This document shows, piece after piece, positions 1-9,100 of a stretch of DNA of 64,000 nt. The notes below the pieces were generated by a model. It made no database searches. It was not told the origin of the DNA and saw only the letters and a program-made list of their open reading frames with translations. The position numbers were made by a program, and so were the translations under genes. Location: contig NZ_JAKIKX010000001.1 in NCBI RefSeq assembly GCF_023283925.1, forward strand, positions 310,001 to 374,000, given 5' to 3'. The stretch's first letter is position 1. Every line of letters starts with the position of its first letter. The DNA comes from Shewanella marisflavi. Its GTDB lineage: Bacteria; Pseudomonadota; Gammaproteobacteria; Enterobacterales; Shewanellaceae.

Positions 1-1
1 T

Positions 2-901
2 CTCGACTATTTCAACAGCCTGGCGCAGCCGCCGCAGATCAGTTTGCATGACGAGCAGGGCAAACATCTGGCTTGGGTAGAGCAGAATAAGGTGGATAAA
101 GCTCATCCCCTCTATCCATTCTTTGGTCAGTGGCAGCTACCCGAGTTTGGTCAGATAAAGGCTGAAGATGGTCAGGCGCTGCAGTACCGACTGTTTAAAC
201 CGACGCAGTTTGACATCACTAAGCAATATCCTGTGGTGGTGCGCGTCTACGGTGGTCCCCACGCTCAGCTGGTGGTCAATAGCTGGAGTGAGCACGACTA
301 TTTCACTCAGTACTTACTGCAACAGGGTTTTATCGTATTCCAGCTGGATAATCGTGGCTCGGCCCATCGTGGTACCAAGTTCGAGCAGGTGATCTATAAA
401 CACCTGGGCGAAGCCGAGGTGAACGACCAAAAAGCGGGTGTCGATTATCTGCGCGGCCTTAGCTATGTGGATGGCAAGAATATTGCCATCTATGGTCACA
501 GCTACGGCGGTTATATGGCCTTGATGAGCCTGTTTAAGGCCCCTGATTACTTCAAGGCTGCCATCTCGGGCGCGCCAGTAACCGACTGGTCGCTGTATGA
601 TACTCACTACACCGAGCGCTATCTGTCACACCCAGAGACGAATGCCGAAGGCTATGAGGCCAGTAGCGTATTGCCGTATGTGAAAGGCTATCAGTCAGGG
701 CTACTCATGTATCACGGCATGGCCGATGATAATGTGTTGTTTGAAAACAGCACCCGCGTCTATAAGGCGTTGCAGGACGAGGGCAAGCTGTTCCAGATGA
801 TAGATTACCCCGGCTCTAAGCACTCGATGCGCGGCGAGAAGGTGCGTACCCACCTGTATCGCTCACTGGCTGACTTTCTCGAGAGGCAGCTGAAGCACTA
901 G
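2..901 (+). CDS. S9 family peptidase (DPP-IV/acylaminoacyl type), C-terminal part
   Basis: Only the C-terminal catalytic half lies in the window; the frame is open from base 2 and the start is upstream. The visible 299 residues are an alpha/beta-hydrolase domain of the prolyl oligopeptidase family, which removes dipeptides or short peptides from N-termini. The nucleophile elbow is GHSYGGYM, with the Ser codon at 500-502. The acid lies in the HGMADDNV stretch (codons 725-730) and the histidine in GSKHSM (codon 821-823), in the expected order. The missing N-terminal part would be the beta-propeller. Family members in Shewanella are usually exported, but the signal peptide cannot be seen here. 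A terminator follows 30 bases after the stop. Confidence 0.93.
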   Translation, partial: LDYFNSLAQPPQISLHDEQGKHLAWVEQNKVDKAHPLYPFFGQWQLPEFGQIKAEDGQALQYRLFKPTQFDITKQYPVVVRVYGGPHAQLVVNSWSEHDYFTQYLLQQGFIVFQLDNRGSAHRGTKFEQVIYKHLGEAEVNDQKAGVDYLRGLSYVDGKNIAIYGHSYGGYMALMSLFKAPDYFKAAISGAPVTDWSLYDTHYTERYLSHPETNAEGYEASSVLPYVKGYQSGLLMYHGMADDNVLFENSTRVYKALQDEGKLFQMIDYPGSKHSMRGEKVRTHLYRSLADFLERQLKH

Positions 902-930
902 GCTATCGCTCTTAAGCCTTAGCCCAAAAT

Positions 931-969
931 AAAAGCCCTGTAGCTTTTCGAAAGTAGCAGGGCTTTTTT
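931..969 (+). terminator. Intrinsic terminator after the S9 peptidase
   Basis: AAAAGCCCTG pairs with CAGGGCTTTT across a loop and is followed by a run of T. It lies 30 bases after the peptidase stop. Confidence 0.85.
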
Positions 970-1440
970 GTGGGAATAGCAGTCCTAAAGGCAGATGAAT
1001 TTGTTTTGAATTAACTTTAATAAAGTACAGCAAATTTAACTTATGCTAGATAGTCTAGTTGTTGAGTCTTTGTGCACCTATCAAAAGAAGCGAAATCGAA
1101 GAGATAGAGATACTAGTGTAAACACGATTTTGGCCCTTGACGACAGGACGTCGTCGTGGAGCCTCCAAGGATGGAAATTCGGCGTGCCAAAATTGTGCTT
1201 GCACATCCCTCGCCGGGTAGGCGATTCAAAGGAATGCAGCGTGATGATGTAAATTAGGTAAGTGCTATTAAGTCTTTAGGTACAAATACCAAAGCTATCC
1301 ATCCATGGGTTTTGGCATAAGTGTTCCAGACACAAACCCCCTCTTAGCTCATCCATGGGCTTCGGGGATAAGTACAATCCATGTACAAATCCCCTCTTTG
1401 GCCTTCCTTGGCCACCGGGGATGAGTACAGTCCATGTACA
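970..1440. other. Intergenic repeat zone, no convincing gene
   Basis: A 69-codon frame at 1043-1252 has no ribosome-binding site or recognisable product and is crossed by palindromes, so I do not call it. The stretch holds a palindromic element (1124-1196) and a three-copy degenerate tandem repeat (1301-1442), listed separately. Confidence 0.6.
1124..1196. repeat. Imperfect palindromic element
   Basis: ACGATTTTGGC (from 1124) is complementary, with one mismatch, to GCCAAAATTGT (ending 1196). Inside it GACGAC at 1139 pairs with GTCGTC at 1150, and CCTTG pairs with CAAGG, so the element can fold into a branched hairpin. It resembles short intergenic repeats that I recall as common in Shewanella chromosomes; family membership is not verified. 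Confidence 0.4.
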
Positions 1441-1442
1441 AA
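1301..1442. repeat. Three degenerate ~50-bp tandem copies
   Basis: Copies begin near 1301, 1351 and 1404. Shared core: TCCATGGG or TCCTTGG, then a GGGGATAAGTAC-like block, then TCCATGTACAAA (TCCAGACACAAA in copy 1) and CCCCTC. In copy 2, GGGGAT and ATCCCC flank GTAC...GTAC, so each copy can form a hairpin. The array abuts the arcA terminator. Confidence 0.6.
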
Positions 1443-1468
1443 AAAGCCAGTCGTAAGACTGGCTTTTT
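1441..1468 (-). terminator. arcA terminator
   Basis: AAAAAGCCAGTC-GTAA-GACTGGCTTTTT is a perfect hairpin with A and T runs on both sides, so it can work in both directions. It lies 35 bases past the arcA stop on the minus strand. Confidence 0.85.
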
Positions 1469-1502
1469 AAACTAAATCACATTTGCGCTAGCTGGATGTG
1501 AT

Positions 1503-2222
1503 TTATGCTTCTTCTAAGTTACCGCAGAAACGATAGCCTTCACCGTGGATGGTAGCGATGATCTCTGGCGTATCTGGCAAGCTTTCGAAGTGCTTACGGA
1601 TACGACGGATAGTCACATCGACAGTACGGTCGTGTGGCTTAAGCTCACGGCCAGTCATCTTCATCAGCAGGTCAGCACGGGTTAGGATCTTACCTGGGTT
1701 CTCAACGAAGTGCAGCATGGCGCGGAATTCACTACGCGGCAGCTTGTATGACTCACCCTGTGGGCTTACCAGTGAACGGCTGTTGATCTCTAGGCTCCAA
1801 CCGTTAAAACGGTAGAATTCTACGGCACTTTTCTCTTCGGCTTCGCCGCCAGTGCTGTTGACGCGAGTCAGCAGGTTGCGTGCACGGATAGTCAGTTCGC
1901 GTGGGTTAAATGGCTTAGTGATATAGTCATCAGCACCAATTTCCAGACCCAAAATCTTATCAACTTCGTTGTCACGACCGGTCAGGAAGATTAGACCGAT
2001 GTTATTGATTTCACGAAGCTCACGCGCAAGCAGTAGACCATTCTTACCTGGAAGGTTGATATCCATCACGACAAGGTTGATCTTGTTTTCCTGCATGGCT
2101 TTATGCATCTCTGCGCCATCATTGGCTTCAGTTACCACATATCCTTCAGCCTCGAAAATACTTCTTAGCGTGTTCCGGGTAACGGCTTCATCTTCAACGA
2201 TCAGAATGTGCGGGTTTTGCAT
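1503..2222 (-). CDS. arcA: Aerobic respiration response regulator ArcA
   Basis: 239-residue OmpR-family response regulator. The receiver domain (about 1-120) has the acidic pair E10-D11, the phospho-acceptor Asp54 in VVMDINLPG and the conserved Lys in ITKPFNP. The C-terminal winged helix ends in [12 protein letters not shown] and IHGEGYRF. Length and sequence fit ArcA, the redox-responsive regulator that represses aerobic and activates microaerobic metabolism. No arcB or arcB-like kinase lies next to it; in Shewanella the phosphate is known to come through a separate phosphotransfer protein. The 570-bp upstream region is unusually long and AT-rich and carries repeated TGTTAAC blocks at 2621-2645, compatible with autoregulation, which I infer only. 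Confidence 0.97.
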   Translation of the reverse strand: MQNPHILIVEDEAVTRNTLRSIFEAEGYVVTEANDGAEMHKAMQENKINLVVMDINLPGKNGLLLARELREINNIGLIFLTGRDNEVDKILGLEIGADDYITKPFNPRELTIRARNLLTRVNSTGGEAEEKSAVEFYRFNGWSLEINSRSLVSPQGESYKLPRSEFRAMLHFVENPGKILTRADLLMKMTGRELKPHDRTVDVTIRRIRKHFESLPDTPEIIATIHGEGYRFCGNLEEA

Positions 2223-2654
2223 ATTTATTTACCTAATTTTTGTTTAAAACTGTTCTAACCATGAGCGCTAGTTGGTGTTGCTGCGCCCTGTCTGTCTTCG
2301 CGACAATTACTGAACTCACGTAGGTGCTTTCATCTAACTATATTGAAACAGCAACACACTTCATGATTAGTAAAGCAACGTATCTCTTTCAAAAGAAACG
2401 CGAACTGTATTCACTTCGATTAATAGTAGTCGGCATTAGTTCCGCTAACTATTTAATATTTTCAAGTTTAAATGCTAAATCAGCCTAAGCTCACATTTTA
2501 TACAGGAAATCGACTAACTTTTGATGACCTTGTCGTCGACAAGATGTAACAAAAAGTATTTCATCGTGAGATGAGTGGAAGTGAATCAACGAACTTATTG
2601 TACTCGTTTTAGTCATTTGTTAACAAATGAAATGTTAACAAAATTACCTGGAGA

Positions 2655-2670
2655 TATGATGTAAGTCACA
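2655..2670. promoter_or_regulatory. CRP-like site 1
   Basis: TATGA-N6-TCACA matches the CRP consensus TGTGA-N6-TCACA at 9 of 10 fixed positions. It sits 126 bp before the DUF3293 gene. Confidence 0.5.
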
Positions 2671-2719
2671 TCTATTTTTTTAAGCCTTTGATTTTAAAGT
2701 TATTAATAAAATTTAATAA

Positions 2720-2735
2720 AGTGACCTACATCACG
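2720..2735. promoter_or_regulatory. CRP-like site 2
   Basis: GTGA-CCTACA-TCAC is a perfect core with the right 6-bp spacing. Its centre is about 37 bp upstream of the TATAAT at 2762-2767, close to a class II activator position for the plus-strand gene. Confidence 0.6.
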
Positions 2736-2798
2736 CTACTAGGAAGCTGGGTGAATTTTGCTATAATCGACTGAATCTAATTTAGGAATATTTTAGTG

Positions 2799-3230
2799 AT
2801 GAGCACAGGCAACGAACACTTTTGGCAATGTTATCAACAAACGCAATTCCTACTTACTCAACCTTTCTCTTCTTCATTATCTTTTGCAATCATCACCGCT
2901 TATAACCCCAAAGGCAAAAACCTCTCCCCCTCGCAAAATCGTCTTCTGGATAAACAGTTACAACGCCACATTTTACGTCTGCAATATCCATATCGTGCTT
3001 TGATCGGTGCATCGACCGACAGAGGCCATATGGAGAAGAGCTGGGCGGTGTCATTAGATAAGGCCGATGCGGTGGAGTTAGGTAAGGTGTTTAACCAAAA
3101 TGCCATCTACTTTGTGGATAATGACGAGCTGTATTTAGTGCCTTGCCTGGTGGATTATGAGGAGTTGGGTTTAGGCAAGTTTTCCTCTCGGGTCTGCTTA
3201 GTCAACGAACTACCTGACATCAGCAATTAG
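2799..3230 (+). CDS. DUF3293 domain-containing protein
   Basis: 143 residues from the ATG at 2799; a GTG codon directly before it is an alternative start, with an AGGA-type ribosome site at 2783-2787. The sequence shows the pattern I associate with DUF3293: FAIITAYNPKG near the N-terminus, a helical middle, then GASTDRGHMEKSWAV and a C-terminal NQNAIYFVDNDELYLV strand pair. There is no signal peptide or membrane segment, so it is a small cytoplasmic protein of unknown function. It is a single gene with its own promoter (TATAAT at 2762-2767) and two CRP-like sites upstream. Confidence 0.85.
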   Translation: MSTGNEHFWQCYQQTQFLLTQPFSSSLSFAIITAYNPKGKNLSPSQNRLLDKQLQRHILRLQYPYRALIGASTDRGHMEKSWAVSLDKADAVELGKVFNQNAIYFVDNDELYLVPCLVDYEELGLGKFSSRVCLVNELPDISN

Positions 3231-3237
3231 CACCTGC

Positions 3238-3254
3238 AGCTATTATGAATAGCT
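3238..3254 (+). terminator. Weak hairpin after the DUF3293 gene
   Basis: AGCTATT-ATG-AATAGCT forms a 7-bp AT-rich stem followed by TTCATT. It lies 8 bases past the stop. The T run is poor, so termination here is only possible. Confidence 0.3.
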
Positions 3255-3279
3255 TTCATTGTGGCGTGAGAAAATAACG

Positions 3280-3307
3280 TTGACTTTTTATTCCGTTATT
3301 TGATAGT
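3280..3307 (+). promoter_or_regulatory. Predicted lysC promoter
   Basis: TTGACT at 3280-3285 and GATAGT at 3302-3307, spaced 16 bp, are placed to start transcription just before the riboswitch. Confidence 0.5.
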
Positions 3308-3339
3308 TTTCAAGCATCCTAACCTTAAGGTTAGCGATA

Positions 3340-3507
3340 CAGAAGAGGAGCGTTAACTAGGTAGTAAGCTTGAGGAGTCCAAACTCCGATGATGGTTTAT
3401 GAGGGAGATTAGCGCCGAGATAGAGAGATGTTTGGTTTCATCTGTTTATCGGTCGACTGGGCTGAATCCCATCGATTGTCACCTGTTAATTGGTGGAGAG
3501 CTTCTGG
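3340..3507 (+). promoter_or_regulatory. Lysine riboswitch (L box) upstream of lysC
   Basis: The 5' strand CAGAAGAGGAGCG (3340) and the 3' strand GGAGAGCTTCTGG (ending about 3508) close the P1 helix, with CAGAAG pairing exactly with CTTCTG. Between them lie the landmark blocks of the lysine aptamer as in the E. coli lysC leader: AGTAAGCTTGAGGAG, AGCGCCGAGAT, GGGCTGAATCCCAT and TTGTCACC. The 3' platform (3508-3640) holds GGTGC/GCACC (3533-3551) and CGAAC/GTTCG (3560-3576) hairpins rather than a clear T-run terminator, which suggests control of translation or Rho-dependent termination. Small frames in this stretch (3399-3641, 3490-3690) are not genes. Confidence 0.93.
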
Positions 3508-3640
3508 TGGCAATCGCTGTTTCCCGTCTTGGGGTGCGTCATCTTTGCACCAGGCTCTTCGAACGAAGTAAGTTCGGAGCGTATTCAATGTTATTTATCT
3601 CTTTTCTGTCACTATCAGCTACTTGGGTTGAGGTGCGCTA

Positions 3641-4993
3641 ATGTCTATTGTTGTTGCAAAATTTGGTGGAACTTCCGTTGCCGATTATGAGGCGATGAAC
3701 CGCTGTGCCGATATTGTATTGGCCAATCCTGAAACCCGTGTGGTGGTGGTCAGCGCCTCGAGCGGCGTAACCAATCTTTTGGTGGAGTTGACGCAGGAGC
3801 GCCTCGACGATGAACGTCGCCAGCAACTGCTAAAGTCGATTGCCTCGATTCAATATAAGATCCTAGATGAACTAGGCCAGCCCCATGAAGAGGCTGCCCG
3901 CCTAGACGCTATCCTTAGCAGAATTGCGACCTTAAGTGAGACGCTTGCGCAAAGCCGTGATAAGGCAGTCATAGATGAATTGCTAGCTCAGGGCGAGCAA
4001 TGTTCATCTGTACTGTTTGCTGCTGTGCTAAGAGAGAAGGGCGAGCGAGCCAGTGCCTTTGATGTGCGTCAGGTAATGCGCACCGATAGCCACTTTGGCC
4101 GCGCCGAGCCTCAAATCGAGGTGTTGCAAAGCCTCTGCAGCCAACATCTACTCCCCCTGCTCGCTGAGCAGCGTATCGTGACTCAAGGCTTTATTGGCGC
4201 CGATGAACATGGCGCGACAACAACGCTAGGCCGCGGCGGTAGTGACTATTCTGCCGCATTACTGGCTGAGGCACTGGATGCATCGGCGGTGGAGATCTGG
4301 ACAGATGTGCCAGGTATCTTTACTACCGATCCTCGTCTGGCGCCAAATGCGCGTCCTATTCCTGAGATCAGTTTTAATGAGGCGGCCGAGATGGCGACCT
4401 TTGGCGCCAAGGTGTTGCACCCGGCAACCATATTACCGGCCGTCAGACATAAGATTCAGGTATTTGTGGGTTCCAGTAAGGCGCCTGAGCTGGGTGGCAC
4501 CTGGATTCGCCATCAAGTTAGTGAAGAGCCCATCTACCGTGCGGTAGCGGTGCGCCGCGATCAGACTTTGCTTAATCTGCACAGCCTGCAGATGCTTCAT
4601 GCCCAAGGTTTCTTGGCTGAAACCTTTGCCACTCTGGCAAGACATAAGATCAGTGTTGATTTGATCACCACTTCAGAGGTGAACGTATCGCTGACCTTAG
4701 ATAAGACTGGCTCAGATTCGGCGGGCAATAGTTTGCTGAGCGAGGCTTTGTTACAGGAGCTGTCGCAACACTGCCGTGTACGCGTGGAAGAGGGCTTAGC
4801 CTTAGTCGCGATTGTCGGCAATAAGATTGCGACCACCTCCGGCGTGTGCCGCCGTGTATTTGAGGTGTTAGAGCCTCATAACGTGCGGATGATCTGTCAG
4901 GGGGCCAGCCCACATAACCTTTGTGTGTTGGTGGCCGAGTCTGAGGCGGCTCAGGTAGTGAGCGCCTTACATAAGAATCTATTCGAAGGATAA
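3641..4993 (+). CDS. lysC: Lysine-sensitive aspartokinase III
   Basis: 450 residues, the usual size for monofunctional aspartokinase III. It phosphorylates aspartate, the first step to lysine, threonine and methionine. The N-terminal kinase domain (1-280) starts with the KFGGTSV signature at residues 7-13 and carries TTTLGRGGSDYSAALLAEAL and the IWTDVPGIFTTDPR block. Two ACT domains follow (about 300-450). Expression should fall with lysine through the riboswitch directly upstream, and the ACT domains indicate feedback inhibition. The stop is 2 bases before the next start, so the downstream hydrolase is cotranscribed. Confidence 0.97.
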   Translation: MSIVVAKFGGTSVADYEAMNRCADIVLANPETRVVVVSASSGVTNLLVELTQERLDDERRQQLLKSIASIQYKILDELGQPHEEAARLDAILSRIATLSETLAQSRDKAVIDELLAQGEQCSSVLFAAVLREKGERASAFDVRQVMRTDSHFGRAEPQIEVLQSLCSQHLLPLLAEQRIVTQGFIGADEHGATTTLGRGGSDYSAALLAEALDASAVEIWTDVPGIFTTDPRLAPNARPIPEISFNEAAEMATFGAKVLHPATILPAVRHKIQVFVGSSKAPELGGTWIRHQVSEEPIYRAVAVRRDQTLLNLHSLQMLHAQGFLAETFATLARHKISVDLITTSEVNVSLTLDKTGSDSAGNSLLSEALLQELSQHCRVRVEEGLALVAIVGNKIATTSGVCRRVFEVLEPHNVRMICQGASPHNLCVLVAESEAAQVVSALHKNLFEG

Positions 4994-4995
4994 AG

Positions 4996-6102
4996 ATGAA
5001 ACCGAGCCGTTCGATGCTTAAGATTGGCGAGCTAGCCACTGGTCAAGATCTTGAGCTTACTCTGTTTGAGTTTTCCCCCGAGGAGATCAGCGGGCCTAGC
5101 GTCTATATTCAGGCCAATGTTCATGGCGCAGAGGTGCAGGGGAATGCCGTCATTTATCAGTTGATGCAGGCGCTTGAGCAGGTTGAGCTGAGGGGCAAGG
5201 TGACCCTAGTCCCTCTGGCGAACCCATTAGGGATCAATCAAAAGAGTGGCGAGTTTACACTGGGCAGGTTCGATCCCATTACCGGGGTTAACTGGAACCG
5301 AGAGTATCTCGATCATAAGCTGGATATTGCCAGCTGGTATCAGGAGCATAGTCATCTTGGGGACCTAGAGCTTATTGCTCACTATAGGGCTCTGCTGGTA
5401 GAACGATGCCACAGTCGATTACATGAGCCTTGGGGGATCACTACTGGCCATAGGCTGGCGGTGAGTTTGCAGCAGATGGGGCATGAAGCGGATATCGTGC
5501 TGGATCTGCATACTGGTCCAAAGTCTTGCAAGCACCTCTATTGCCCTGAGTATGACAAAGATGCTGCCAAGGTTTTCTCTATTCCCTATACCTTGCTGAT
5601 CCCCAATGAGTTTGGCGGGGCGATGGATGAGTCTATCTTCTGCCCCTGGTGGCAACTGAGCGAGTATTTATCCAGTCAGGGGCGTGAGCTTGAGGTGCCT
5701 GTATCGGCCTTTACCTTGGAGCTTGGGAGTCAGGAAAATATCGATCTGGCCGACGCCTTGGTTGATGTCGAAGGGATTTTGGCCTACCTCAGTCAACGAG
5801 GCGTGATTGGTGAGTGTATTGTGCCTGCAGATATGCCTAGGTATGCCTGTTATTTGAAAGATTACAAGAAGTACCATGCGCCACTGGGTGGTTTGGTGGA
5901 GTATAAGGCCAAGGTGGGGCAACCGCTTAATGCCGGCGAGCCACTCGCTAACATTTTACGTGTCGACAGGTATGGAGAAAAAGAGGCCATAGTGCCTTTA
6001 AGTCTGCCGGTAGATTGCGTGCCTGTGCTGCACTTTGCGTCGGCTTCAGTGTACCAAGGCACAGAGCTTTATAAGGTGATGACTAAGGTGTTTGCGCTTT
6101 AG
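4996..6102 (+). CDS. Succinylglutamate desuccinylase/aspartoacylase-family zinc hydrolase
   Basis: 368 residues of the AstE/AspA group of M14-type zinc enzymes, which cleave N-acyl groups from amino acids. The zinc ligands can be read: HGAE in QANVHGAEVQGN (His and Glu) and the His of VLDLHTGP. The NPLGINQKSGEFTLGRFDP and ELGSQ blocks also fit, and a C-terminal beta domain follows. It starts 2 bases after lysC and so lies under the same lysine riboswitch. The context suggests a substrate in lysine/diaminopimelate metabolism (an N-acyl lysine or N-succinyl-DAP type compound), which is inference. A role as AstE in arginine catabolism is less likely because no other ast gene is nearby. Confidence 0.88.
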   Translation: MKPSRSMLKIGELATGQDLELTLFEFSPEEISGPSVYIQANVHGAEVQGNAVIYQLMQALEQVELRGKVTLVPLANPLGINQKSGEFTLGRFDPITGVNWNREYLDHKLDIASWYQEHSHLGDLELIAHYRALLVERCHSRLHEPWGITTGHRLAVSLQQMGHEADIVLDLHTGPKSCKHLYCPEYDKDAAKVFSIPYTLLIPNEFGGAMDESIFCPWWQLSEYLSSQGRELEVPVSAFTLELGSQENIDLADALVDVEGILAYLSQRGVIGECIVPADMPRYACYLKDYKKYHAPLGGLVEYKAKVGQPLNAGEPLANILRVDRYGEKEAIVPLSLPVDCVPVLHFASASVYQGTELYKVMTKVFAL

Positions 6103-6149
6103 CTTTATTGCTAGACCTGCTTAGTATGTCGATATGCAAAAAATAAAAA

Positions 6150-6175
6150 AAGGGAGCCAAGCGGCTCCCTTTTTC
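6150..6175. terminator. Bidirectional terminator between convergent genes
   Basis: AGGGAGCC-AAGC-GGCTCCCT with flanking A and T runs. It serves both the plus-strand hydrolase and the minus-strand subtilase. Confidence 0.9.
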
Positions 6176-6191
6176 TGTTTAAGCTATCTAC

Positions 6192-9100
6192 TTATTTACG
6201 ACGACGTAGCGCAGCAAATGGTAGCATTAGCAGTGCAAACCAACCCAGTGAACCACCAGAAGATCTCTCTTCTTTGGCGTTAACAGTAATGGTTGCAGTA
6301 CCCGCTTCACTTTCAAGTTCACCATCGCTAGCCACAACAGAGAAGGTCAGCGTGTGGTCACCCATTGGAGCGGTAAACTTAATTTCCGCACCACCATTGT
6401 TAAAGGTAACAGGTGTACCCGATGTTTGTGTCCAAGTGTAAGTGAGGCTGTCACCATCAACGTCTTTGCCGTTAGCCTTAGCGGTAACCACGAAGCCTTC
6501 GGTACTTGTCATACCTGTAGGTGCAACAGTTGGCGCATCGTTAACGTTGTTTACCATCACATTCACAGTCGTTACTTCGTTAAGGTTGCCTTCAGCATCC
6601 GTAGAAGTGTAAGTGAATGAGTCTTTACCGAAGAAATCATCTTCAGGTGTGTAGGTAACGGTACCATCTTTTTCAAGAGTCACTTCACCGTGTGCAGGCT
6701 CATCGACGATTGTCGCTTCACCTAGGGCACCCGCTGGTGCAACATCTATGATGCGTTGCGCATTAGCTGTCATGCCGTCACCAGTTACAGAGACGCGAGC
6801 TACTTTCTTAGTCACAGTGTCATTATCTAACACGTTTGCTTCCAAGGTCGCTTCTTCGTCAACAGAGAAGTTGTCTGTTTGACCTGGGTTGAAGCTAGTT
6901 GGTGTCGCAAGGTAGTCGATTTCTACGCTGCCTGAAGAGGTCGCTTGCAGTGCAACATAATCGTCAGTAGTAACAGTGCCACCTTGTCCATTGTAGTGGA
7001 AGGTTGTACCTACGCTACCGCTGATGTTTTCCGCACCGATAGTGACATTGCTTGGCATGTTAGGGATATCTAGGTAGTTGAACCAAATATCTTCTACGTC
7101 ACCAGTTTGGATCCATAGGCTGAAGCTGTACTTGTTGCCAGAGGCATCAGCATATAGCTGAGCATCTTTCCATTCGACAACAATCCACTGACTCTCACCT
7201 GCGGCAACAACCTGAATGCCTAGCTGTCCACCACCAGTGTCGTCGGCAGTGCCGTCGCTTAGGTCGTAGTCACTCCAGAATGGTGCCAGAATGTTGTTTG
7301 GATTAGCGCTATCTGGTAGCGCCTTGTTGTTCCAAGTTCCAGACGTTGAACCGCCACCAACAACCGCAAGACCGTTGTCAGAGATAGTTAGCTGAGTGTA
7401 AGTCGCACCGTTGTACTTAAATGCCGGTAGGTTGAAGGTGAATGATTTCTCATCACATCCGTCGGCACAGGCAGGTACATAGGCGAGGTCTAAATCGAAG
7501 ATACTTGGGCTTGCGCCGGTTCCTTTACCAGTCTGCATTTCTGGTAGTTCAAGTTGACCTACCCAAGTGATGCGGCCAAGAGCTTCATCGACTTCGAAAC
7601 CATTTTGTGATGCGCCATTTAGCGTCACGGTCACATCGTCGGCAGAGGTAAGTTTAGTACCCTCTGGAGCCATAGCAGTAACGGTTACGGTATTTTCAAA
7701 GATAGTGTTGTTCACTACGGCTTTGATTGGCATATCTTCCGCAGCAGTCAGATCAGCCTTGGTTGCCATGGTAGAGATTAGTGACGCATCACTTGATTCT
7801 TTAGCTAGGATGGCAACGGGTAGGTGAGCATCTTGGTGAGATGCGCTCTTGATCATGACGTTACCGAAGATCCAAGCACCGTATTCACTGTAAGTTGAGT
7901 CAACGGTTACCGTGAAGGTTGCTGATTCGCCAGCTTCCAGCTCCAGTGATGAAGGCGATACGCTGATACCTGCGCTATCAGACGAAGCTGAAAGCTCCCA
8001 AGAGGTCTTCTCGTCACTCTTGTTGTATACGGTACGCGTGAAAGTACATGGACCAACACAAGAATCTGAAGCGATAGATGGCTTGTCGAAAGTCAGTACT
8101 GCTTTAGCCGCAGCATCCAAATCCATACGACCCGCACCCATTGCAAATGGGTCGGCTGGCGTTACTGCATCATCATCAAGCACACCGTCCATGTGCGCAG
8201 TAGAGGTTAGCGCTGTCTTGATGTCGTTGGCTGACCAGTCTGGGTGTAGCTGGCTCATCAAGGCTGCGGCACCTGCAACGTGCGGGCTAGCCATACTGGT
8301 ACCTGTCATAGTGGTAAAATCAGTACCGTCTTGATCAGGAGAGGTTGCAGACAGGATAGAAGTACCTGGCGCTGCTAGATCTGGCTTCAGAATGTTTTGG
8401 TTACCGTTAGGGCCACGAGAGCTTGAGTCATTCAGAAGATCAGCAAACTTGCTATTAACGATACGAGTGACTTCTGCTGCGATAGTACCTGTTGTGTTAT
8501 CGCCCAGACTTTCAAGAATTGCTGCGCCGTCTGCATTAGAGATCATTACTGCAGGCAGTGTTGAGTCTGGCATGTACATAGAGATTGGAGCACCTGGTAC
8601 GCTGTTGTAAACGACCAATGCTTTCGCACCCGCAGCTTCAGCGTTTTCAGCCTTGGTTGCAAATGAACATGAACCGCGAGATATCAGTGCGATACCGTCT
8701 TTGAAAGAGTCGGCAGCAAACGGTGTACAGCCAAGGGTGTTTTCTGCATCGATATTAGCAGCAGCAATAATAGGTGCTGTGATATCTGTTTCTAACAGGC
8801 CATTGTTACCTTGCAGTGCAAGAATCTCTTCACCGTCAACGGTTAGGGCGTTAGCAAAGAAGCGACCCGTTGTGGTGTTAGCAACTGTAATACCTGATTC
8901 GATACAGGCTGGACAACCGATAGTTTGTGGGCCATTACCGTCGTTACCTGCAGCGGTAACAACTACTACGCCAGCGGCTTCAGCGGCTTCATACATAGCC
9001 TTGTATGGGCTGTTGGCTGGGTCGCCACCAGCGCCGCCACCCCATGAGTTATTGATAACATCTGCGCCATCATTAACGGCATGCTCCATCGCTTCCATTA

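Larger units (their letters stand above)
2223..2795. other. Long AT-rich divergent promoter region (arcA / DUF3293 gene)
   Basis: 573 bp without a credible gene between divergent arcA and the DUF3293 gene. It contains two TGTTAACAAA blocks 15 bp apart at about 2617-2642, two CRP-like sites and a TATAAT hexamer at 2762-2767. The arcA leader would be up to several hundred bases long. Confidence 0.6.

Noticed and set aside
1043..1252. 69-codon open frame on the plus strand
   Set aside because: No ribosome-binding site or recognisable product; it runs through the palindromic element.
2617..2642. Possible ArcA box from two TGTTAAC blocks
   Set aside because: The blocks are 15 bp apart, whereas ArcA repeats are expected about 11 bp apart, so it is not listed as a site.
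3399..3690. Two small open frames (80 and 66 codons) before lysC
   Set aside because: They lie inside the lysine riboswitch and its expression platform and only overlap the lysC start.
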